From Siphonodentalium dalli (lineage: Eukaryota; Mollusca; Scaphopoda; Gadilida; Siphonodentaliidae): 64,000 nt of DNA. The translations under genes were made by a program, and so were the position numbers. The stretch's first letter is position 1. The number at the start of each line of letters is the position of its first letter. Shown here one piece after another: positions 45,660-56,151 of the stretch. Below the pieces are notes generated by a model. That model searched no databases, was not told where the DNA came from, and saw only the letters and a program-made list of their open reading frames with translations. The stretch is taken from assembly GCA_032622095.1 (NCBI GenBank), contig CP136069.1, positions 36,430,194 to 36,494,193 on the forward strand. Direction: 5' to 3'.

Positions 45660-46317
45660 ATTTGCATTTGGCTGTTATGTGTCATCGGAGGACCAAGGCT
45701 TCATTTGGGTTATCTTGTTCAGTGAATTTCTGCATGCTTACTCATTTGGTTCAGGTATTTCTGTAATCTTGAATTCAAAGTTCTGCCTGCCAGCCCTCCT
45801 TATTGACTGTTCTCTCAATTTATCTTCCCAGCCAGCCTCGGATATCTTGTTTTGGCTAGAGTGACTGTTTTTGTTTAACGGAATATGGCAGCCTGCAAAT
45901 ATGGCTGGAAAAATATGTGTGATTTCGCTTCTTGAGTGCTTTTACTGAAACATATATCAGTGTTTGTCATTAAATGTGGAATTAGTTGATATCTCTCTAC
46001 ATCGTCACGAAGTGTGCCGCTAAACTGCGACGTCGATTGTTCTCTATTTTCTGTGTTTTTTATTCGACGCGTCATGCCTAATATCGTGGTACACACGTGG
46101 ATATTATGACTTGATACATGTTCATGCCCATCGTCCGACCCAGGTTTGTGTAATTATTTTCTTGAATCAATTGTCCACTGTTCATTTTGTGTACTCAACT
46201 TTCACTGAATGTTTCAGTTTCAGAAACAACATTGTAATAACAAATCGGTCTGATCTTTTCAATTTGGCTTATCTGTGCCTCATTACTCACGGTACTACCA
46301 ATGTAGAGTGACCCATG
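45660..46317. other. Spacer, possibly more of the same decayed minus-strand gene
   Basis: On the minus strand, fragments such as NPNEALVLR and TVNKEGWQAEL are interrupted by several stops between 45,660 and 45,880. They may continue the decayed gene of 44.9-45.7 kb, but no frame is long enough to be sure. Confidence 0.3.
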
Positions 46318-46551
46318 TCATCTCTTTGTCTTGCGTTGTTCGACCGTAGGAACAAGTGGACCCTTTAAACACGAGCTGGATTTTGGCCTGGGGCCGGGAC
46401 TACCCTTGGATTTCTCTGACATCCCTATGGGTACATCATATCTATTATGTTCGGACACTTTCGGTCTTGAACATTCATCATCGCTCTCGCTTTCATAACA
46501 TATATTTCTCTCATTTACCTCCGAATTTGTGACTGCGCGACCTCCAGACAA
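46318..46551 (-). CDS. Possible terminal exon, charged low-complexity protein end
   Basis: A 77-codon minus frame ends in TGA at 46,318. Its content is hydrophilic and biased: ESESDDECSRPK, then a Gly/Pro/Ser/Lys-rich stretch (KGSPGPRPKSSS) and a basic end (EQRKTKR). That looks more like a real protein tail than the average chance frame here. There is no ATG at its start; the upstream open region allows an acceptor, so it would be a last exon. It lies between decayed transposon-type fragments and may belong to the same lost gene. No family is recognised. Confidence 0.25.
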   Translation of the reverse strand: MSGGRAVTNSEVNERNICYESESDDECSRPKVSEHNRYDVPIGMSEKSKGSPGPRPKSSSCLKGPLVPTVEQRKTKR

Positions 46552-47573
46552 GGCATTCGTGAAAATATGTAACTACTTTTTGAACACTCTTTTTGACATT
46601 TGTAACTCATTCTCCTCCGTAATCTGACATCTCGCACCATCTTATTCATTGATGTTGTCACTAACTGACTGTGCCAATCTTTCACTGTGTGCTCGCGTGT
46701 CTACTTTTTGATCACCGACACCAATCAATCTTTCATTCTCTCACTGATTCTGAACTAATTATTTCATTGCTCTCCTGTCTGCTTTTATAAGACTGTCACT
46801 TTCTCCCCATTTTTATATTTCTCTCGATAACTGGTTTATTCGGATCACCGCGGCCATCAATTGTAACGTGGGCCTGAGGCCTTGTTATGATAAGTTCTGG
46901 GCAGCATGGATAATATCCATCCCCGAACTTCAATGCTACATGAAATGTATCTGTGAATGCCTCATTTTGAGTCGATAATGTGTTGAAAATGAGAGCGTTT
47001 TAGTCACATTAGCGACCCACAATGATTCGAGTATAAGCAGATTATAAGCGGACAATGACACAAATAACCCAACTCACGACTTTTCATGTGTACGCACTTT
47101 TACATGTGTTTTCATTGTTGCCCGCGACATAAAACGATATACAGGGAATGAGTCCATTATCTGCTTATTTCTGAATCAAATAATCACATTTGGTCCCTAT
47201 TTCACATTATAGGTCGACTATGTGCGTGTTTGCGCTAGGATATGTTGCGAGGGCAGTGAGGATGGGCAGATATAACTATATAGTGGGACAGTGGAGCGTG
47301 TCATAAAGCACGTGTGGTTTCAGCCATTTCCAATGGTACATGTATTTTGTCGGTTTGTCCATCCATTATTTGCTGTTGGTTGTTGGAACAGACTGCCGAT
47401 GGAAACTGATATAATTAGAACAGTCTGTTTGACCATTTGGACATTTAGCTGGTGACAGTCACCGTGTCAGAGGATGCAATAGACCAGTTTCCCATTATTA
47501 CCTCCCTTCCTCCGACAGAGCCATAACGAGGCCACTAATTGCATTTTCCAAGAGTCTGCGAGAGTTCTCAAAT
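46552..47573. other. Unassigned spacer upstream of the YqaJ pseudogene
   Basis: No gene is recognised. Several TCACTGTGTGC, TCTCTCACTGATTCTG and CACTTTCTC-like pyrimidine-rich strings occur between 46,650 and 46,810. Confidence 0.35.
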
Positions 47574-49124
47574 ATGCAAGATAAACAAACCCACACTGTG
47601 TATGATTTGGATGATTTATGGAAGTTAAATTGCAGTGATTTGAAGTATATTTTACGGAGTCATGGTGAACTAATTAGTGGAAATAAACCTATACTAGTCA
47701 CCAGATGCCATTATATATTTACAAGGAATTCTACTGCACAAAGACAAACTTCACATTCCACAAATTCGTGCACCGCAGTTTCTCAAAAAAATTCGTCTTG
47801 TGATTTACATGTTAGGTGTAATGCAGTTTCAGGACCCGATCAGGACCCGTTTCGATCACTTGACTCACAAAAGGAGATAACATTTTCTGTCCTGGGTGAC
47901 AATTTCCTGTACGTCAAAATTAAATAAATGGATTATTCCAAGGAACCTGAAAGTGCTACCAAAACCAGTGAGTGAATTGAAAATAAAAAAATATGCGTTC
48001 GGCAAACAAACTCCGGATAGGAAAACAAATCGGAGTATGTATGACCCTCGTGCTCCACATGACCGAGATGTTGATCAAATGATTTTGAACAAATTATATG
48101 CAAATCTTGAAGATTCTGTTCCAGATTCTGGATTTGTCATTTATCATGAGACACCACACAGAAGAAATGATAGCAACCAGACGATCGACTTTGTGTTTGG
48201 TATGGATGAAGACGTAGCCTTGAATGTTAATGTCATATAATCATACTTCAGACGGTCTACACACACATATCACACTAACGCGACTACAACTACATGTAGT
48301 TCCATTAATATTCGAAATATGAAAGACACCGCGTCGGGTACTGTATATGACCCATGTATCGATCTCATTGAGAGAAACCCAGATATTGATGACGACGAAA
48401 TCATACACAATGCATTTATCGCCAAATATGTCGACCCAATAATCATAAATGAACATATTTCCGTTGAAAAAATAGATTTGGTGTAGAAAGCGACTAGACA
48501 GCAGATTGATTGCGACATATGAAAAAAACTGCATCAGTATAAAATAACTGCATCAAATTTTGGACGTATTCTCCGAATCAGGCTACCAGATAGCATTCTA
48601 AAGGTTATGCTATATGGGAAAGCACTTTCATCTGCGATCGTTTGCGGAAAAATTTACGAACAGTCAGCGATTGATGCTTATATCTTATATAAATTGGCAC
48701 AAATTGTCAAGTCAGAGTTAGTCGGCCCGGAGTGATATTATCAGCCACGCGACCAGGTATTGGTGCCAGTTTAGATGGCCTGGTCGTTGATCCTACGTGT
48801 ACAGGTGATGATAAGAAAGGAGGATTAGAAGTAAAATGTCCAATGAGTAAACATGGACTTGCAGTCGACCAGGTTTCTTCGGATCGGGGTTTCTACATTA
48901 AGAAACTGGATGATGGGTCATATACACTGAACAGGACTCATACATATTTTTTCCAAATTCAGGGACAGATGTATGTCAGTGGTACAAAATGGGTGGACTT
49001 TGTTGTCTGGTTTGGGCCAGGGCTAAACATATTTGTCGATCGAATAATGTTCGAATCTGAAATGTGGAATTTGCAGATATTGCCCAAACTTGACTTATTT
49101 TACAAATATGCATTTGTGCCATAA
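47574..49124 (+). pseudogene. SAP plus YqaJ-type (lambda exonuclease-like) nuclease, inactivated
   Basis: A 1.5 kb protein reads along the plus strand with breaks. It starts at an ATG with a SAP-like DNA-binding motif (residues about 9-48: LDDLWKLNCSDLKYILRSHG, then SGNK and LVTR). A shift near 47,920 leads to YDPRAPHDRDVD. The nuclease part has ITASNFGR, CGKIYEQSAIDAY, GASLDGL, GLEVKCP and FFQIQGQM, the usual order of the acidic, E-x-K and Q motifs in YqaJ/PD-(D/E)XK exonucleases. Damage: a frameshift near 47,920, stops at 48,238 (TAA), 48,484 (TAG) and 48,520 (TGA), and a second frameshift near 48,730. Such genes are abundant in invertebrate genomes and probably spread with mobile elements. 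The family degrades DNA from ends during recombination. This copy cannot make the whole enzyme, though the last 130 codons with the core motifs remain open. Confidence 0.85.
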
Positions 49125-52100
49125 CTACTAACACGCAGGGTTGAACGTGGGCTTAGTATAATTCAACTAGTAAATGGAGGTTATTGAAAGAAAGACTAAT
49201 TTCTAATTAATGTATTGTACATGTGTATTCTACTTATCCAGTGACATCGTTTGCATGAATTTGTCACATGAATATAATTATGTCACTCATTGTATATTAC
49301 ACAATTTAAGTATATACCGGTATCATATAGCTAGGAAAATGTATATGTCTACAACTCCAAAGAAACAGTATACGTCTTTATTAGAGACATAGACCACTTG
49401 TTTTTTCCTCGAAATTATACATGTCAGTTCCATTGTCATAAATGGATTCACACGAACGAAAATTACTGACGAATTATTATTCAATGTTCCTGCCGAGATT
49501 AACTAGAACTCATAACTGACATTTATTCCATAATTCAGTTCCAAGTAATAGCATAAGCTATACGTGAATTACCGTACAGGTAAAAACGTACTTCCGTTAC
49601 AATTTTACAGGTAATTACAACCTTCAATTCAATTAGTTTATTCTCTTAATCTCATATTACAATTTCATGAGTATTGAGACATAATATATACAATATTTAC
49701 AATAGAAGAACACTGTTATATGCAATAGCTATTATGTACACAGATGCGAATCAGCTGATCAATCGAAGCCGGTGTCAGGTTACGGTATTTAGTATTGCCT
49801 GTTCGGTGGAAACAGTCGAACAGAAGCACGATATCGGAAGAGTTTCTAAATTGCGTCGTGTGTGTTTTATGGAAAACATGGTAGCAAAATGATGTTTGAC
49901 ATTAATCTTACATATCTCCGCTACGATCTTTGTTATACTGTAAGTTTTATCAAAACGACCCATGCCATTTGGGTTATACTCATACTCAACAGGTTTATTT
50001 GTAAAATTTTGATTCCAGATTTGGTAATCATAAAACACAACGACTCACATGGCCGACTCACATGGCCGTTGAATCAAGTAAAGAAAACAACTGTCGCAAT
50101 ATACGTATGCTGTGTACATGATGCTATCACGAAATATATAATATAATATAACAATTTGACATAACAAAAGAGGTTGTGTATATGGTAGAACAAATACTGA
50201 TATCAGTGATAAGCAAATGTAAACAGTATTGATTTGAGTTTACTTACTATGTTGGCCATTACAGTGGTGTACCTTTGAATCGTAGCTGAGTTCATGAATA
50301 CCTGGCTTTCATGCAATGACATAATTATGCGTGTTGTCGGTATCTTTCAGTTGGTACTCGACAATTATTTCCGACATGGTCATGGTCAATTTATTTATAC
50401 CACATGTGTATGTACATGTGATTATTTAGGCTCAGCTGCCCTTGTTAGTTCTCGGTTGACAAGTTTGATGAAATCACACAATCGACGTATGTCCGTGGAA
50501 TGTCCTAGTTCACTCATAGTAATGGAGTTGGGCCTTTTGTAAATAAATTTGCCATGTTCAGAGTTTCCAGATATCTCTCGAAGGATAAATCATGCTTGTA
50601 TTTCACTATATAATCAATATTATATGCGTGCATGTATGAGAATTGAGAGGAGAATGCAAGTTATTTTTTTTTGTAAACAAACACTGTTGGTTACCTATTT
50701 AGTAAGAAGTGGCCCGAACTGCTCGTCCATTTAGAAGACAAGTTCACTAGTAAAATGTAATAATAGTATAGATGCAAATGTATCTCACCTTTTAGTTTAT
50801 TTGTCGAAGTTCCACTTTTACGATCCTCCTCCATATCAGTCACTTGTGTGTGTAATCTAATTGATGTTCATTTAATTGCGGGCACTAGCAGAAATATTAC
50901 AAAGCTTAAAACAAATACCGCGCAGATGTAAACAAAACGACTCGCCGATCTGGAGTATATCTCATTACATTAGCGTCTTCGTTATCAGCTCTGAATGGGA
51001 TTTTTGCAGACGACCGGTAACTCTATATGCCTAATGTGAAAAGGGGCTATTATCTGCATGCACACATATTTGTCACATTTATACTGGTGCTGATAACTTA
51101 TGCTGCACGTTATTTGATTAGTTCAGTTAGCTAGTGTTTTGTGATTTCTTTTACATTTCTGGTGATTTCATTGGGCTTAAATGATTGGCATTTCATTTGA
51201 CGTTGGAGTGGATCCAGGAGGCATTAAAATTATTACTGTCTTAATTATAAACTGACCAATAACGATGTGTTTATAACTTTATACTGTAACGCTCAAGTGG
51301 TCTATACACAACTATGTGATCTTGATCTCTAAGAGGTGCGTGAAGTAAGATGAATCATAATTGCGTATTCCAGTCGCCGTATGCAATGAGAAAGCAGGTG
51401 ACATAGAATGAACAGATCACATGGACAATGCATAAGTCAGGATAGGCTTTGTGTTATAACCACATATAAAACAGATGTTTCACCAACATGCTTTATTTAG
51501 GCTGGCATTTTCCAGCCCAAGATTAAATGGAATAATTGAAATGGTGACATAATATAAGTTCAACAAGTTTATTAAACTTAACAAATAAAATTAGAATCTG
51601 AATATGTGAATAATTTATGTTTTACAGTTAGGATGTTGAATTTGTGAAATAAGATATTTTTGAGGTTGATTGAATGTTGAAATATTAAAGGAGAAAGTAT
51701 TTAATTTACTTAAGTTAAACATTTACTTAAAATATAGCTAATAAGATATAAATAGTATGAACTTAGAATATAAAGCTAATTAAACTTTATATAATAAATT
51801 TAATATAGAAATTGAGCTTTGAAATATTTCACCACAAAAGTTGCATGAAATATTTATTCATACATTTGCATGTCATGCACATGATTTCTTTTTGGTGTTC
51901 ACATGTTTGATTTAGAATTATTTACTGAGAATAGGAAATAGATATGTGAATTATTTATTTGTACTATTAAACGTTTACTGTTTAAACTAATTAAGTATTT
52001 CCACGAGGGCAACTGTCCACGCAGGCAAAAATTAACACAGACTATTTATGTGAAATAAGACAAATTTTCATTCACGTAGACGATAACTTATAGCATAATT

Positions 52101-52419
52101 TATATGCAGAGTCCATAGAAATATTTTATTTAAGTAATAATAGCATAAATTACCTGCTAACACTAAGTGAACAGGAATTAAGATTTGCACTATGATATTT
52201 GATAAATGAGTGAGTTACCATTTTTTTAATTAATCGAACTCTTATATACTGATGTGACAATATAAAATAATACACAAATGCTGAAATAAAACCAAGTGGC
52301 CAAGGTAAGTTTTATTGTAGGATTCTTCCCTCCCTCCCAATTAAAGTTAAGTAATTTAATGGATTACTTTATTTATTAGAACAATATTTATTCTGAGTAA
52401 TATGGCTGATAAATTTAGA
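49125..52419. other. 3.3 kb unassigned AT-rich block
   Basis: No gene is recognised. Frames of 60-95 codons occur but overlap each other in several frames and lack domain features. From about 51,500 the base composition becomes very AT-rich. Confidence 0.4.
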
Positions 52420-52720
52420 AGTCATGTGCCACTTCAGACTATGACAAAGATAAAATTGAGTGCTCATTTCAAGTGGCAAAATAGATAGGTAAAACCTAGA
52501 CTTATGATATGCCTCTTCAGACTAGTATGGCATAAATGCCTAATTTTCCATAGGAAAATATAAATATTATTTGCCTCTTCCGGTCAATTTTCAATGATTG
52601 CTTCATTAAGTGGTTCTCAACTTCGAGGATCTAGCCTCTTCATGCATTATCCAAACTAGGCCTCTTCACGCATACTGAGTACATACAACTTAATTCAACA
52701 TGCCACTTCAGGCTCTCATT
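52420..52720 (+). repeat. Cluster of a GCC(A/T)CTTCAGRCT motif
   Basis: GCCACTTCAGACT (52,428), GCCTCTTCAGACT (52,511), GCCTCTTCCGGTC (52,572), GCCTCTTCATGCA (52,634), GCCTCTTCACGCA (52,661) and GCCACTTCAGGCT (52,703) occur in the same orientation with irregular spacing of 27-83 bp. The complement (GAAGAGGC) appears once more at 53,024. The sequence between copies is AT-rich and unrelated. The origin is not recognised. Confidence 0.6.
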
Positions 52721-55700
52721 GAAAATTCCCATTATGGAAGGATCGTGTCATACAAGACTGTAATAAAATCATGCCATTGAACAAATTAATAATGAGCAAC
52801 ATCAAAAGTCATTTAGAAATAGTGAAAGAAACATTAATAAAATGTTTCCTAACTACTAAAAGTTAATTTACTTATTACAAAAGCTAGATATTACTATAAA
52901 TAATTAAATAGCATTCAGTAATAACTTAGAAATAATTGCCTGAAAAACATAATAAGCTATAAAACCCATGTTACCAGATGCCTAGCAGCAATAACTGCAG
53001 AACGAACATCAACAATTTTAAATGAAGAGGCAGAATGTAGTTCCAAATGGCACCTAGCTATATATACTTAAATCCTTTGCCATGTTCTCATGGTGGAGGA
53101 AACTGGCACAATGATTGGCCGATACATCGGTCACCAGCAACGATTGGCCAGCAGCTCCGCAACCATAATCTTGTAGAAGAAATAGTGCAAATTATATTTG
53201 CGCATAATTGGAGTAATAATAACCAGATAGTCCACTAACACATTTATAATAATCGACTAATAAGCACATAATAACGTATAATTATACATAAATGTGGTGG
53301 ACACATTATTATGTAAGTTAATAGGCAATTTAGACTAATCACTAACAAATTTATGTTACAGCGTAGGGCAATGCAAGATGGCTGCGCACATGAAGAAGCG
53401 AAATTACCGAATTTTTAAATGAAAGTTTTGACAATAGATGCATAGTCAGAGCTTTAGTATAGCTAGCAGGTTGTAACTATGAGGAGTGCGATATAGTGAA
53501 TAATTGATGATATTGTGATACGTGATGAACTAGTGATCTGTGACTTATTACGTACGATGTCATGAAACATTTGTGAATTATTATGAGTCGGATAAATTAT
53601 ATAGCGTAAAAGCCTGGAGGCCAGGAATTTATAATACGTTCTGATCCTTAAAAATTATTGTCATATTTAGTACCGAAATTAGTTAGCAGTTTAAACGATT
53701 ATCCACATAAACGCTCTTTGTCATATATGACAACGAGCGCTATTTGCTGTTGTTTGCAATCTGAGGCTAAGATAGTCATCTGGTACGTGCGTCATGCACT
53801 TATCGACATATCATTTGTATCACAAGCACAGTAAATATTGTGTCCCTTTAATGCGAATGTTAATGTTCTTTGGTGCATATACGTATGATTTTCCAATTTA
53901 ATTCGTTATTAATGTCTTTATCTTAATTTTTATTCGTCTACTTACTGCATTGAAAAGCTAAATAGCGATGATAATTCCACGGTTATCTATAATCCAAAAC
54001 ATAGCCGTTTCTCAACACTCTTCAATGGAACATATTTATGGTTAGTTTAAAATACAAACTTACCTGATGGATTCCATATCATAATCAATTAATCCACGAA
54101 GAAATATGACTGTAAACAAGGCAACAAATACCCAACAAACAACATTGCTAGCGGTGGTCGATAACGTTAATAAAACTAACGCGCAATAGATGACGCTAAC
54201 ATTTACGTCATTCAGCGAGAGCACCACAATGTTGAGAGGACGTCCGCTAAACGTCCAAAATCGCCATCGGATAGTCGTCAAGATACGACATTAACATACA
54301 AAGGGGTTCCCAGAATTTCGTGCAACGTAATCGAGAAAAAATTCGGACGTTGAACGGACGGTAATACCGACGTCCTGTTGACGCCTCAGTTGGGACGTCG
54401 CGGCGACTAGTGGATGCGGCTGGTATCCCACCGTGCATCATACAAGAACCCATGACAACTTCAAAAAGTGTTCATGTTCAGAGTGGGATAAACAACCCCG
54501 TGATAGGTTGGTTGTATGGGCACCCATGTACATTGTAACCATGGATATGATGGATATGATGCAATAAGTCAATGAATATGATCATAGCATACTGCCTGTA
54601 TTGTTCAATATTAATTTCAACAAGCAATCATGTTTTATTGTGGACATATAGTTACATGTGCATTCGCACATTACATACTGTGAATGAATGATAAATTTCC
54701 AGCAGTAACATTAACGTAATTACAATTTCACTAGCTAGGTTCAATTGCAAATAGTTTTGCAACCTGTCCATCCTCCGTACAATGGGCACAATCCGAGATA
54801 AAATTTATCAAAACTTATTCCAAATCAGTTTAGATTTTTTTTTGCAATTTGTTTTGAATGATTACTCTTAAAACAGTCATCGTTATGTTGTATGTTCACA
54901 ACGGTTTTCCATAGCTACCACACTGATAAGACTGATGGGATATATGTTATTGTCATAGTTTGATTGTGTATGCAACTGCTAGAAGTACTATTAAATACTG
55001 TTTAAAATAAGATGCATCTATTCATCAACCAACCAAGTATGCAAACATCAATATTAAATTGCGTTTCAATGAGCGAAACCGCTCCAAAATTGTTAAGCAC
55101 AAACAACTGAGCATGGCAATTCACGGGTAATAACTCTATTGACTACTCTGATGCACTGGTTGAAGTCCATAGAGTTATCTCTCTTGAATTGAATATATAA
55201 GCATATGGCTTTCCTTTGAAATAATTGAATGACCCGCAATCAACATATTAAATGAACTTATAGAACAGTATGATAAGGAACCCTTTCAATACATAAAAAC
55301 TGATTCAAATTACATAACAAATGATAATTGATTTCAGAATGTCAACTATGCAATAATTTTGTTTGTAAACACGAAACAAGAAATGTGTTTTGATAATTTA
55401 ACAATCCGAATGAGAGAAATGTCGAATCTGTTTGCTACACATTATTACAGCATTTTACATGCATATCTGTTTTAATCTTTTTGTAATGTAGAACTGAGTT
55501 TTTAATGCATTCAAATCAATGGCAAAGCTTACATTGTAGAAATGTGTTCTGGATTCGTTGCCTTCAATATATCTTTGAATATCTATAATATATGAAGTAT
55601 TTAATGACAAGATCGTTCGCTGTCTTATGAACAGTGTGTGACGAGTGCGCGATAACCAAAAACAATCAACACCGTGGGACCCCATTATGCGTGTAATCCC

Positions 55701-55796
55701 AATATAGATCACCGGGGTTGACGGTGATTTTGATCCATGGCGAACTTCCGTGGAACGGTTCAATATGAATCGGCAGAAATCCCGGAGACTGACGGG
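52721..55796. other. 3.1 kb unassigned block
   Basis: No firm gene. GTCCACTAACACATTTAT at 53,230 and ATAAATGTGGTGGAC at 53,288 form a short inverted repeat. From 54,190 to 54,420 GACGTCC, AACGTCC and GGACGTC strings recur in both orientations, suggesting an eroded palindromic repeat. A minus-strand open frame (54,064-54,281) with hydrophobic segments ends at a consensus CAG|GTAAGT donor but lacks an ATG. The 119-codon minus frame at 55,455-55,814 has no recognisable domain and runs into the repeat at 55.8 kb. Confidence 0.4.
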
Positions 55797-56082
55797 CTCA
55801 CCAAGAATCACCATGAACCACTGAAAATCACCTCATAGCACCGATAATCACCACGAACCACTGAGAATCGCCACAGAGCATCAACAACTACTTTAAATAT
55901 TCGAATACGCCATTTAGATTTATTTTATAACAGTAAGAAGTAAATAATTACTTGTCTTGTTCCAACTTTTAATTTGGCAATTTGTGGAAATTATGTCTGT
56001 TGCATATACACGTATATAAACATATCGGTGACTATCGCTGATCGGTGATGTATCGTGGTGATTCATGGTGCTATATTGTGAG
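55797..56082. repeat. Inverted repeat built from an AATCACCACGAACCACTGA motif
   Basis: Left side: two tandem units of about 38 bp (AGAATCACCATGAACCACTG and TAATCACCACGAACCACTGA). Right side at 56,025-56,082: GGTGATGTATCGTGGTGATT then CATGGTGCTATATTGTGAG, inverted with respect to the left. The roughly 150 bp between is AT-rich. This is a likely foldback remnant, with no coding content. Confidence 0.55.
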
Positions 56083-56151
56083 ATTAATAATGCGAATCAC
56101 TCCCCCCCCCCCAAAAGAGTAAATCTTTACATACTGATCTAGTTACATGAA

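Noticed and set aside
54064-54281. Hydrophobic minus-strand frame ending in a consensus CAG|GTAAGT donor
   Set aside because: It has no ATG (the start shown by translation is TTG) and overlaps GACGTCC-type inverted repeats. Kept only as a note in the spacer entry.
55455-55814. 119-codon minus frame
   Set aside because: No recognised domain; its start lies in the AATCACCA repeat at 55.8 kb and no splice or promoter signal supports it.
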